Positions 44,386 to 52,375 of a stretch of DNA of 64,000 nucleotides are shown here, one piece after another. Origin of the DNA: VBDM01 sp035637655. GTDB lineage: Bacteria; Pseudomonadota; Gammaproteobacteria; Burkholderiales; SG8-39. The notes below the pieces were generated by a model. It did not search any database. It had not been told where the DNA came from and worked only from the letters and a program-made list of their open reading frames with translations. Within the stretch, counting starts at the first letter, position 1, and every line of letters starts with the position of its first letter. Where the stretch lies: assembly GCA_035637655.1 (NCBI GenBank), contig DASPWT010000198.1, positions 8,295-72,294 on the forward strand, in the 5' to 3' direction. A program made the translations under genes and the position numbers.

Positions 44386-44979
44386 ATGCGCCGGAATTAC
44401 GCTGCGCTCATCGCGGCCCTGGTCCTGGGCGGCTGCGCTACGCCGAGCCAAGACCTCGTTGTGCTGTTGCCGGACAAGGAGGGCAAGGTCGGAACAGTCC
44501 TTATCCAAGGCCAGAAGGGCAGTGCCGTGCTCAACACCGCTTACGCCACAGCCAGGACGACATCCGATGGCAGTGTGCAACGCGGCGCCGCAAGTCAGAG
44601 CGAAGTAAAGGACGTTTTCGGCAGTGCGCTGGCAGCCCAGCCGCCACGCCCGATTTCCTTCACCCTCTATTTCGAGAGCGGCAACGACGAATTTACCGAG
44701 GAATCGAAGCAGGAAGTAAAGCGTTTGCTTGCCGAGATGGCGCGCAGACAGGCACCGGATATTACGGTTATTGGCCACACCGATGTGGTCGGCCCGGATC
44801 CGTCCAACGATGCGCTTTCTCTTCAGCGAGCCGAGCGCGTGAAGTCGATCCTGGCGGGAATGGGCATCCCCGCCGAGCGGATCCTGACTGCTGGCCGCGG
44901 CAGACGCGAGCCTCTGATCCCCACAGGCGACGGGGTTTCCGAGCCGCGGAATCGGCGCGTAGAGGTCAACGTGCGCTAG
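44386..44979 (+). CDS. OmpA family lipoprotein
   Basis: A 197-residue lipoprotein with a lipobox ending in Cys17 (ALVLGGC). After a central region of 70 residues there is a C-terminal OmpA peptidoglycan-binding domain from ISFTLYFESGNDEFTEESKQ near 87, with VIGHTDVVGPDPSNDALSLQ near 126 and the closing NRRVEVNVR. It would anchor the outer membrane to peptidoglycan. It is paired with the FecR protein in an apparent two-gene operon, and its stop overlaps that of the convergent CHASE2 phosphatase (CTAG, 44976-44979). Confidence 0.88.
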   Translation: MRRNYAALIAALVLGGCATPSQDLVVLLPDKEGKVGTVLIQGQKGSAVLNTAYATARTTSDGSVQRGAASQSEVKDVFGSALAAQPPRPISFTLYFESGNDEFTEESKQEVKRLLAEMARRQAPDITVIGHTDVVGPDPSNDALSLQRAERVKSILAGMGIPAERILTAGRGRREPLIPTGDGVSEPRNRRVEVNVR

Positions 44980-47042
44980 GGTCCGTTCCAGCGCAGCACC
45001 AGGAGCGTAAGGTCGTCCGCAGCTTCGGCACCTCCGACGAATTGCGCGACGTCGGCACGGATCGCGTCAACGAGCGCTGCCGGATTTTCGGCGTTCCGCG
45101 CGCGCTCTAGTGCGTCGCGCAACCGACCAGCCCCGTAGAACTCCCCTGCTGGATTCATTGCCTCGGTCACCCCATCGGACACAACACACACAATCCCTCG
45201 TCGGCTCATCCAATGCTCGGCGGCGACGTAGGAAAATCCGTCTAGCACGCATAACGGCGGCCCACCGCCTTCCTCAAGTCGGGCAATTTCACTATGAGGA
45301 GCCAGAACGTAAGGCGGTTCGTGCCCGGCGCTGCAATATTCCAGGCGACCGCTCAGCACGTCGAGTACTCCTGCAAAAACAGTCACGAAGAAAGATTCGG
45401 GATTTTCTCGCGCGATTTCCGCGTTGGCCTCACGGAGCAATCCATCGATTCGACGCCCGCTTCGAAGGGCGGCACTCTTGCACAGAGCTTTGCTGACCGC
45501 CATGAAGATGCTGGCAGCCAAGCCCTTCCCGGAAACGTCGCCTACGAGAAAGAATAGGCGTTCGGCGTCGAGCATAAAGAAGTCGTATAGATCCCCTCCT
45601 ACTTCCCGCGCGGGCTCCATAGAGGCGAAAATCTCGAAGCGATGTTCCGCGGGGAACGCCGACTCGGGCCGCGGGAGGCTGCCGATCTGGATGCGTCGCG
45701 CCGCGTCAAGCTCACCTGCCAGGCGCGCCGCCGCTTCGCGCTCGCGTTGCAGGCGCTCCTGCAGCAATCTCCGCTGAGCGTTTGCCTCGGCAAGCGTCTC
45801 GACAAGCATCGCAGCAAACAGGAAGGCAACAGCGGCGCTGGGAACCGAAGCGTCGATCAAAAGTCCCGCGGCCCGGTATGCTCCGAAGCCAGCCGCACCC
45901 AGCATGATCAGTAGCAAAACGAATAGAACCGTCGAACGCCCCGGCGAGAGGCGAGGCACGGAACAGACGACTACCAAGCCCACGACGAAAAGGGCCAGCC
46001 CCTCAACCCAGGCTGCCCATCGCGGGCGCATCAACAGTGCGGCGTCAAAAATGTTCTCAAGCACCTGTGCGTGAATCTCGATCCCGGGCATGCGTTCGCC
46101 GAGCGGCGTCGTTTGGTAGTCGATGAGGCCTAGTCCGGTAACCCCGACGAGCACGAGCTTGCGCTCAAGTTGAGCGTGGTCAGCTTTCCCGGCCAGCACA
46201 TCCGCAGCCGAGATGAATCGACTTGCATCATGAGACGTGTAGTGGACCCACAGGCGTCCGTCCGATTGGGTGGGTACGGTCACGTCGCCGATTCCCACGG
46301 CTTCGACCCCGGCTGCGCCGCCGCGCACGAAGAAGAGCGGTTCCCCACTCGCCAAACGAAGGGTCTCCAGACTCAAGGGCAGCACCGGAGTCGTACCGAC
46401 AAGTGCCACCATCGGCATGCGCCGAACAACGCCTGCTTCGGTATCGGCGCTGAGTAGTCCGTGTCCTCGCGCGGCCACGTCGATTTCCGGGAGACTCCGA
46501 AGGGCAGAACCGTAGCGACGCAGGGTCCCCCGCGCATCGGTTCCCCTTTGCACGGACGGCGTCAGCGTTGCCGCCTCAGAAGCCGCGCCGGTCTCAAGCC
46601 CTGCAATGCCCAGTACGACCGGAGCGGCCTTGATCGACGCGGCGAGTATCGCATCGTGGCGCGGCAGCTTTCCGAGACGCGCCGCCAATTGCGGATCGGC
46701 GTCGGCCACTGAAGGTGCAAGCCACTCGGGGGAAAGACGGTCGGGCTCCGGAAACAGTATGTCCACCCCGATTGCCGCGGGGCGGGCTGTGCCGAGCTTA
46801 TCGATCAGCTGTGCAATCAAAGTGCGCGGCCACGGCCATTGACCGAATCGGTCCAGACTTACCTCGTCTATGGCGACGATGACCGCAGGCGCCGAGTGCC
46901 TTTCGCGCGGAGACAGTTCCTGGTAGCCGTCGAGCCACGCAAGACGCATTGCAGCGACGACGGGCATGTCCTGCCACAGGATCGGTACAAAAAGCAGTGC
47001 AAGCAAGACCAGACCGTGACGAACCCCACGTGAATCGAACAT
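44976..47042 (-). CDS. CHASE2 sensor with SpoIIE-type serine phosphatase domain
   Basis: A 688-residue inner-membrane protein. An N-terminal transmembrane helix (about 10-24) leads into a large periplasmic CHASE2 domain (VIVAIDEVSLDRFGQWPWPR near 54-73, ERKLVLVGVTGLGLIDYQTT near 293-312). Three transmembrane helices follow (about 347-363, 370-388, 397-415), then a short coiled coil and a PP2C/SpoIIE domain from 460 with EVGGDLYDFF, GDVSGKGLAAS, SDGVTEAM and DDLTLLVL, the metal-binding segments. It should dephosphorylate the adjacent STAS protein when the periplasmic sensor is triggered. ATG 47042 is preferred; an in-frame TTG at 47072 would add ten residues. Confidence 0.9.
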   Translation of the reverse strand: MFDSRGVRHGLVLLALLFVPILWQDMPVVAAMRLAWLDGYQELSPRERHSAPAVIVAIDEVSLDRFGQWPWPRTLIAQLIDKLGTARPAAIGVDILFPEPDRLSPEWLAPSVADADPQLAARLGKLPRHDAILAASIKAAPVVLGIAGLETGAASEAATLTPSVQRGTDARGTLRRYGSALRSLPEIDVAARGHGLLSADTEAGVVRRMPMVALVGTTPVLPLSLETLRLASGEPLFFVRGGAAGVEAVGIGDVTVPTQSDGRLWVHYTSHDASRFISAADVLAGKADHAQLERKLVLVGVTGLGLIDYQTTPLGERMPGIEIHAQVLENIFDAALLMRPRWAAWVEGLALFVVGLVVVCSVPRLSPGRSTVLFVLLLIMLGAAGFGAYRAAGLLIDASVPSAAVAFLFAAMLVETLAEANAQRRLLQERLQREREAAARLAGELDAARRIQIGSLPRPESAFPAEHRFEIFASMEPAREVGGDLYDFFMLDAERLFFLVGDVSGKGLAASIFMAVSKALCKSAALRSGRRIDGLLREANAEIARENPESFFVTVFAGVLDVLSGRLEYCSAGHEPPYVLAPHSEIARLEEGGGPPLCVLDGFSYVAAEHWMSRRGIVCVVSDGVTEAMNPAGEFYGAGRLRDALERARNAENPAALVDAIRADVAQFVGGAEAADDLTLLVLRWNGP

Positions 47043-47125
47043 GCCCACCAGACGATCTGCTCCGGCACCCAACCTCTTTCCGGAATATCCGCCGGAATCT
47101 TCGGCACTCGGCGAGCTTTCGCCGC

Positions 47126-48091
47126 TCAGAGCTCGATCTCCAAGCCGTCGTAGGCGACCGAGATGCGCAGCGGTTCACCCGTTCGCGAGATTTCTTCGTA
47201 ACGCAAGGTTTCCCGCCAAATCTGGGCGATGCGTTCGTCGTTGTTGGCCGGTTCGTGGTGGAAAAGCACCAGGTGTTTCACATTGGCAAGCTGGCAAAGT
47301 TCGACCCCGACCACGTTGCTCGAGTGGCCCCAGTCCTCCTTCACCGACACCGCTTCCGCGAGCGAGTACATGGCGTCGAAAATCACCAAGTCCGCGTCAG
47401 CAAAAAAAGTGGCGGCGCCTTCAACCGCATCCGGGACGTCCAGCCGATGCTCCGAATCGGTCGAATAGACAATGATCCGGCCGTCGCGGACGAATCGATA
47501 GCCATAGGAATCACCGGAATGGCTCTGCAGCTTGGCAGTCACGCTCCATCCGGCGAGCTCGTAGCTCCGGCCAGGCTGGAGCGTGACGAATTCTATCGAG
47601 GCACGGAGGCGATCAAACGGCACAGGGAAACTGGGCGGGTCCTGTTGGCGGCGAAAGGCTTCTTCGAGGTTGCTGTGACAGCCGTAAATCCGAATCTTGT
47701 TTCCAGGGACATAGGCCGGAGCAAAAAACGGAAAGCCCATGATGTGGTCCCAGTGAAGATGGGATTGGAACACGTGGAAGACGTTGGCCTTGGTGGGACC
47801 GTCCCGGGTAATTACATGGTTTCCGAAGGCGCGTACGCCGCTCCCGAGGTCGCACAATATATGCTCTTCGTCACCCGCGTCGAGCTGCACGCAGGCGGAA
47901 TTGCCTCCGAAAGTGTGCGAAACCGCAAAATCAAGTTCAGAGTCGACCCATGTCCGCGCCTTTTCCTGCGTGTCCAGGCGCTTGCCCGAAGCCGCGACTA
48001 TCGCATGGGCAAGCTTGTCCCTGATCGACGCGGAGTCCAGAGAGACGGGGATGGAACCGCGCGTTCCCCAGAACGTGACCCACAGCGCCAT
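47126..48091 (-). CDS. Metallo-beta-lactamase-fold hydrolase
   Basis: A 321-residue soluble enzyme starting with WVTFWGTRGSIPVS and carrying the metal motif SHLHWDHIMGFPFF (His111, His113, Asp115, His116). Further histidines lie in QSHSGDSYGYRF near 190 and FHHEPANND near 290, with an aspartate in VIFDAMYS near 240. The WGTRGS start and HLHWDH motif place it near the PhnP/COG1235 group, which includes cyclic-nucleotide and phosphonate phosphodiesterases. It is encoded between the STAS gene (3 bases upstream) and the phosphatase, so it probably belongs to the signalling module. The substrate is unknown. Confidence 0.85.
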   Translation of the reverse strand: MALWVTFWGTRGSIPVSLDSASIRDKLAHAIVAASGKRLDTQEKARTWVDSELDFAVSHTFGGNSACVQLDAGDEEHILCDLGSGVRAFGNHVITRDGPTKANVFHVFQSHLHWDHIMGFPFFAPAYVPGNKIRIYGCHSNLEEAFRRQQDPPSFPVPFDRLRASIEFVTLQPGRSYELAGWSVTAKLQSHSGDSYGYRFVRDGRIIVYSTDSEHRLDVPDAVEGAATFFADADLVIFDAMYSLAEAVSVKEDWGHSSNVVGVELCQLANVKHLVLFHHEPANNDERIAQIWRETLRYEEISRTGEPLRISVAYDGLEIEL

Positions 48092-48094
48092 CGG

Positions 48095-48478
48095 TCAGGT
48101 GCCATGGGCGGAGTCGTAGGCCGCCAGAGCAGTCGGCGAAACTTTGGCCAGAGCCTCGCGCACGGACTCAAAACACTGGAAGACGAGATTGAAGCGGCTG
48201 ATCTCGAAGATTTCGCGCACCACGGGCTGGAGCGCCGCTACCACAATGGAGCCTCCCTGCTCACGAATTTGTTTGCCCGCCAGCATCAAGACGCGCAACC
48301 CGACACTGCTAATGTAGTCCACCTTCGAAAAATCCAAGACCAGGCGATCCCCCCCTGCGAGGCAGGTGGCTAAATAGCCGTCAAGCCCGGACTTCAGCCC
48401 GTCGGTGGTGCTGTTGTCGACTCGCCCGATAGGGGCGAGCACCAGTGCGTCGCCATAACGTTCTTGGGATACATGCAT
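48095..48478 (-). CDS. STAS domain anti-sigma factor antagonist
   Basis: ATG 48478 gives 127 residues starting MHVSQERYGDALVLAPIGRV, the usual STAS start; the open frame continues upstream but without family features. The phosphorylatable serine is expected at Ser57 or Ser58 in LDFSKVDYISSVGLRVLML, followed by KQIREQGGSIVVAALQPVV. It is the RsbV/SpoIIAA counterpart for the HATPase kinase at 43377-43805 and the substrate expected for the CHASE2-SpoIIE phosphatase. It is the first gene of the minus-strand operon STAS, MBL-fold enzyme, phosphatase. Confidence 0.88.
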   Translation of the reverse strand: MHVSQERYGDALVLAPIGRVDNSTTDGLKSGLDGYLATCLAGGDRLVLDFSKVDYISSVGLRVLMLAGKQIREQGGSIVVAALQPVVREIFEISRFNLVFQCFESVREALAKVSPTALAAYDSAHGT

Positions 48479-48968
48479 GAAACGGATAGGCCCCCGGACG
48501 GTTAAATGCGCTTGCGGCGCATCGATAATGGTACCCTCATTTCGTTTCAGGCTCACGAGAGCGACCCCTTGAGCGCGGAGCGTTATCTCGATAGTTACCT
48601 TACGCTGGTCCTGGAAGGTTCGTGTGCCCCGACTCCCGCGGAGGCGGCCGGATGAAACGCTTCGAAGCGGTTGCACCTTACCGCTAGCGGCCGGAACTCC
48701 AGTGGCGGCGCGTTCCCGCGGGGCTCGAGGATGCGTTCATCCGACTCATGAACTTAGCACAGGACCGCCTCCAGTGAGGGGATCACGCAGTACAACATCG
48801 TTCCCGGCCTGGTCGGCACGATTCTGACAATGACCGGTGGCGCTCGTCGTTTTCATCGCGGCCAATTGCGGTAGTGCTCGCGCTACCGCGAGACGCTCGA
48901 CTGAATGTTTGCCGGAACGCTCCGTAAACAGTGCTAGAATCGGCGCCTTTCGCGCGCCTTCCCCTTTT
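48479..48968. other. Intergenic region between STAS operon and pcm
   Basis: 490 bases without a supported gene, serving two divergent promoters. It contains a perfect 12-base palindrome CGCTTCGAAGCG at 48658-48669 and a 7-bp inverted repeat GCGGTAG/CTACCGC at 48868-48889 with an 8-base spacer. A TAGAAT at 48935-48940 is a plausible -10 for pcm. The repeats lack U-tracts and look more like operators than terminators. Confidence 0.5.
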
Positions 48969-49634
48969 ATGAATGTCGAGCAAGCCCGTTTCAACATGAT
49001 CGAGCAGCAGATCCGCACGTGGGAGGTGCTCGACCAGGAGGTGCTCGATCTTTTGTACGTGGTGCGCCGCGAGGAATTTGTCCCCGCCGAGTACCGGGCG
49101 TTTGCCTTCTCGGACCTGGAAATTCCTCTGTACGAGGGCGCAGACGAGGGCGAACGCATGATGCAGCCCAAGGTCGAGGCGCGCATTCTGCAGGAACTGG
49201 CGGTTAAAAAAAACGAACAAGTACTCGAAGTGGGCACCGGCAGCGGCTATCTCACCGCGCTTCTCGCCGCCCGGGCGCATCATGTATGTTCGGTGGAGAT
49301 CAATCCAAGGTTGAAAGCCTTCGGAGAGGGGAATCTTCGGCGCGGCGGCGTGGAGAACGCCACTGTCCAGCTTGGCGACGCGGCGCAGGGCTGGCAAAGA
49401 CATGCGCCTTACGACGTCATCGTACTCACTGGCTCGACGCCGATCTTGCCGCAGACATTGGTGCTGCAGCTCAAGGTAGAGGGGCGGCTTTTCGCGGTCG
49501 TGGGCGATCCGCCCGTGATGGAAGCGCGGCTCCTAACCTGCGTTGGCGAAGGCTCATGCCATGCCACCGATCTATTCGAGACCTGTCTCGCTCCGCTCAA
49601 GAACGCGCTGCAGCCGGCGCGTTTCGAATTTTAG
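48969..49634 (+). CDS. pcm: Protein-L-isoaspartate O-methyltransferase
   Basis: An AdoMet-dependent repair enzyme for deamidated proteins. ATG 48969 starts MNVEQARFNMIEQQIRTWEV and gives 221 residues. EFVPAEYRAFAFSDLEIPLY near 36 and the AdoMet loop VLEVGTGSGYLTALLA near 83 are clear. The substrate-binding segment after the first motif is shorter than in E. coli Pcm, as is usual in this betaproteobacterial subgroup. It lies 28 bases before the TolC-family gene. Confidence 0.9.
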   Translation: MNVEQARFNMIEQQIRTWEVLDQEVLDLLYVVRREEFVPAEYRAFAFSDLEIPLYEGADEGERMMQPKVEARILQELAVKKNEQVLEVGTGSGYLTALLAARAHHVCSVEINPRLKAFGEGNLRRGGVENATVQLGDAAQGWQRHAPYDVIVLTGSTPILPQTLVLQLKVEGRLFAVVGDPPVMEARLLTCVGEGSCHATDLFETCLAPLKNALQPARFEF

Positions 49635-49662
49635 CGGTAACCCCTCCCAAGCTGCATCGGTC

Positions 49663-51003
49663 ATGCCACGGTTTTTTTTCGCAGTGTCATTGACCGTTGC
49701 ATTTTTTGCGGTGCCCGCGCGCGCAGCGGACCTTTTGCAGATCTACCGCGACGCTCTCGCGAACGATGCCACTTACGCCTCGGCGCGCGCTGCGCGAGAC
49801 GCGGGACTCGAGAACCTGCCGCAGGGCCTTGCCCAGATCCTGCCTACCGTCAACGCCACTGCGTTCACCCAATACAACGACATCGCCATAGCGTTCCGAG
49901 GCGCAACCCCGGAGCAATATCAATATCGTCTGGGCAATTCGAACGGATATACCGTGACGCTCACGCAGCCTCTCTTCAATTGGCAGAACATTCAGGTGTA
50001 CAAGGAGGCCGGATTCAAGGCGGTACAAGCCGAAGCCACATTCGGCCAGGCGACGCAGGATCTGATTGTCCGCGTCGCGCAGGCTTATTTCGACGTGCTC
50101 GCTTCGCAGGACGGGCTCGCTTTCATCCAGGCGCAAAAAATTGCGATCTCCGAACAGCTCGCCCAGGCGAAGCGCAATTTCGAAGTCGGCACCGCAACGA
50201 TCACCGATACTCACGAAGCGCAGGCCCGCTTCGACCTCGCGACCTCTCAGGAGATCGCAGCTCAAAGCGATCTCGAAATCAAGAAGCGCACTTTGCAGCA
50301 GATCGTGGGAAAGTTTCCAGAGCGGCTCGAGCCGCTGAAGGCGAACATCGAGCTCAACCCGCCCAAGCCGAACTCGATGGAAGACTGGGCCACCGCTGCC
50401 GCGAGCCAGGGTTATCCGGTGCGCGCCCAGGAGGCCGCGCTCGAAATCGCTGTACGTGAGATCGAGCGTATTCGCGCCGGTCATTTACCTACCTTGAGCA
50501 TCGTCGGCAGCGCGGGCCAAAACTCAACGAGTATCAACGCCACCGCCGCAAGCAACGCGGCCTCGGACTCGATCAACCGCACTATCGGATTGCAGCTTGC
50601 GATCCCTCTCTACGCGGGAGGCAGCGTCAGCTCGCAGGTTCGACAAGCGGTCGCCAATCGCGAAAAGACGCAGCAGGATCTGGAAAGCACGCGGCGCACC
50701 GCCGCGTTGTCCGCGCGCCAGTCCTACGTCGGCGTGACCAACGGAATGGCCCAGGTGAGGGCTCTGGAGGCGGCGCTTGTTTCCAGCCGGAGCGCGCTCG
50801 ATTCGAACAAGCTCGGCTATGAGGTCGGCGTGCGCATCAACATCGACGTCTTGAACGCCCAGCAGCAGGTCTTCAGTACCTTGCGCGATCTCTCCAGAGC
50901 GCGCTATGACACGATCCTGAATGGCCTGCGGTTGAAATCGGCTTCGGGGACTCTCGGCGAAGCTGACCTCGAAGAGGTGAACCGCCTACTGGGGACGAAC
51001 TGA
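49663..51003 (+). CDS. tolC: TolC family outer membrane efflux protein
   Basis: The outer-membrane channel of type I secretion and efflux systems. ATG 49663 gives 446 residues with a signal peptide (MPRFFFAVSLTVAFFAVPARA, cleavage near 21-22). The two repeats of the TolC fold follow: DLLQIYRDALANDATYASAR and PTVNATAFTQYND in the first, and a second half beginning near 255 with AIPLYAGGSVSSQVRQAVAN near 318. The helices contain the usual heptad pattern. No membrane-fusion protein or inner-membrane pump is adjacent, so it probably serves several systems. The pcm-tolC-waaA neighbourhood is common in betaproteobacteria. Confidence 0.93.
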   Translation: MPRFFFAVSLTVAFFAVPARAADLLQIYRDALANDATYASARAARDAGLENLPQGLAQILPTVNATAFTQYNDIAIAFRGATPEQYQYRLGNSNGYTVTLTQPLFNWQNIQVYKEAGFKAVQAEATFGQATQDLIVRVAQAYFDVLASQDGLAFIQAQKIAISEQLAQAKRNFEVGTATITDTHEAQARFDLATSQEIAAQSDLEIKKRTLQQIVGKFPERLEPLKANIELNPPKPNSMEDWATAAASQGYPVRAQEAALEIAVREIERIRAGHLPTLSIVGSAGQNSTSINATAASNAASDSINRTIGLQLAIPLYAGGSVSSQVRQAVANREKTQQDLESTRRTAALSARQSYVGVTNGMAQVRALEAALVSSRSALDSNKLGYEVGVRINIDVLNAQQQVFSTLRDLSRARYDTILNGLRLKSASGTLGEADLEEVNRLLGTN

Positions 51004-51013
51004 CCGCCCGGGG

Positions 51014-52264
51014 TCACTCCAGCAACCGCTCGCAGATCGCGAGCGTCCGCTCGGTGGCACCTCGATGCGCCGCACAAAAAGCGACCCCAGCCTTTCCCAT
51101 GCGCTCGCGCAGCGCCGCATCCTGAAGTATTGATCGTGCCAGCCATATCACTTCTTCGGCACTGCTGACCCGGATCGCCGCGCCGGCAGCGATCGCGCTC
51201 TCGGCCGCCTGCGCGAAATTGTAGGTGTAGGGTCCGATCAGCACCGGCACGCCCGCCGCGCAAGCCTCGATCAGGTTCTGACCGCCGTAGGCAAGCAGGC
51301 TTCCCCCGACGAAGGCAAGGTCGCAGGCCCGATAATAGGCCGCCATTTCACCCATACTGTCGCCGAGCACGATGTCGCAGTCGGCATCGAGCCGCGTGTT
51401 CGCACTGCGTCGGATAAACTTCAGACCCCGGGATGCAAGAAGCTGCGCTACCGTGTCGAAGCGTTGTGGGTGCCGCGGCACAATGACCAGAATTGCGTCC
51501 CGGAGAACGTTGTGTTCCAGAGCTTCAAGCAGCAACTCTTCCTCACCCTCGCGAGTGCTTGCGGCAAGCAACACTGCTCGAGTGCCAAACCGGCGCCGGA
51601 ATTGCGCCGCGAGTGATTCGCTCCCGGCGCTCGGATCAGCGTCAAACTTGAGGTTCCCGGTGACTTCCACGGCGCGCGCGCCAAGGGATCGAAGCCGTTC
51701 GGCGTCTTCGGTGGTTTGCGCCGCAACCGCGCTCAGACCCCCGAGAGCGACCCGTACGAGTGGCCCGACCGCGGCGTAGCCGAGCGCCGACTTAGCCGAC
51801 ATTCGGGCATTGGCAAGCAAGAGCGGCACGCCGGAGCGTTGACATTCGTTCACGAGGTGAAACCAGATTTCAGTTTCCATCAGAATGCCAAGCCGCGGCC
51901 GGAAGTTGCGCAGGAACCGCCTGACGGCCGAGGGATAGTCGTAGGCGAGCCACGCAACGCGCACGGCGCCGCCAAAAAGTTGCTGCGCCGCCTCCCGGCC
52001 GCTTGCGGTCATCTGGGTAATCAACAGATCGCAGTCAGGATGACTGGATCGCAGCGCGTGCAGCAGCGGCTCCGCGGCACGCGTCTCACCCACCGATACC
52101 GCGTGCAACCAGATCACCGGCCGCGCGGGCCGCGTAGGGTAGAAGCCGAATCGCTCCGCTATGTTCTGCCTGTATCCCGGCTCGTGCCGCCCACGCCACC
52201 ACAGGCGCGCGAGAACCAGGGGGAAAGCGAGCCAGAGGAGCAGCCTATAGCCGGCCCGCCACAT
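51014..52264 (-). CDS. waaA: 3-deoxy-D-manno-octulosonic acid transferase
   Basis: Attaches Kdo to lipid A on the inner membrane face. The 416 residues begin with a membrane-anchoring helix (YRLLLWLAFPLVLARLWW), followed by VIWLHAVSVGETRAAEPLL near 48, LMETEIWFHLVNECQRSGVP near 121, and the GT-B C-terminal half with GGSLLAYGGQNLIEACAAGV near 317. It is convergent with tolC and divergent from a glycosyltransferase gene. A TATAAT on the minus strand at 52347-52342 is a possible -10. Confidence 0.95.
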   Translation of the reverse strand: MWRAGYRLLLWLAFPLVLARLWWRGRHEPGYRQNIAERFGFYPTRPARPVIWLHAVSVGETRAAEPLLHALRSSHPDCDLLITQMTASGREAAQQLFGGAVRVAWLAYDYPSAVRRFLRNFRPRLGILMETEIWFHLVNECQRSGVPLLLANARMSAKSALGYAAVGPLVRVALGGLSAVAAQTTEDAERLRSLGARAVEVTGNLKFDADPSAGSESLAAQFRRRFGTRAVLLAASTREGEEELLLEALEHNVLRDAILVIVPRHPQRFDTVAQLLASRGLKFIRRSANTRLDADCDIVLGDSMGEMAAYYRACDLAFVGGSLLAYGGQNLIEACAAGVPVLIGPYTYNFAQAAESAIAAGAAIRVSSAEEVIWLARSILQDAALRERMGKAGVAFCAAHRGATERTLAICERLLE

Positions 52265-52317
52265 CAGAACGCCGCGACGGCTTCAGGCACCTGGAGCCGC
52301 CAGGCGCGGAAAGCGGT

Positions 52318-52347
52318 TAGAATGCCGCACATAAGCCGCTGATTATA
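52318..52347. promoter_or_regulatory. Divergent -10 elements between waaA and the glycosyltransferase-rml operon
   Basis: TATAAT on the minus strand at 52347-52342 points to waaA, and TAGAAT on the plus strand at 52318-52323 points to the glycosyltransferase operon. The two elements lie 18 bases apart, so the promoters overlap. No strong -35 hexamers were seen. Confidence 0.4.
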
Positions 52348-52375
52348 CGGGTTTGCCGTCTCTCCCCTCGCGCCC

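Noticed and set aside
46949..48373. 474-codon plus-strand open frame opposite the MBL-fold and STAS genes
   Set aside because: It is antisense to two genes with clear motifs and lacks a ribosome-binding site or domain of its own.
49663..51003. Local type I secretion or efflux system
   Set aside because: The TolC-family gene has no adjacent membrane-fusion protein, ABC transporter or RND pump.
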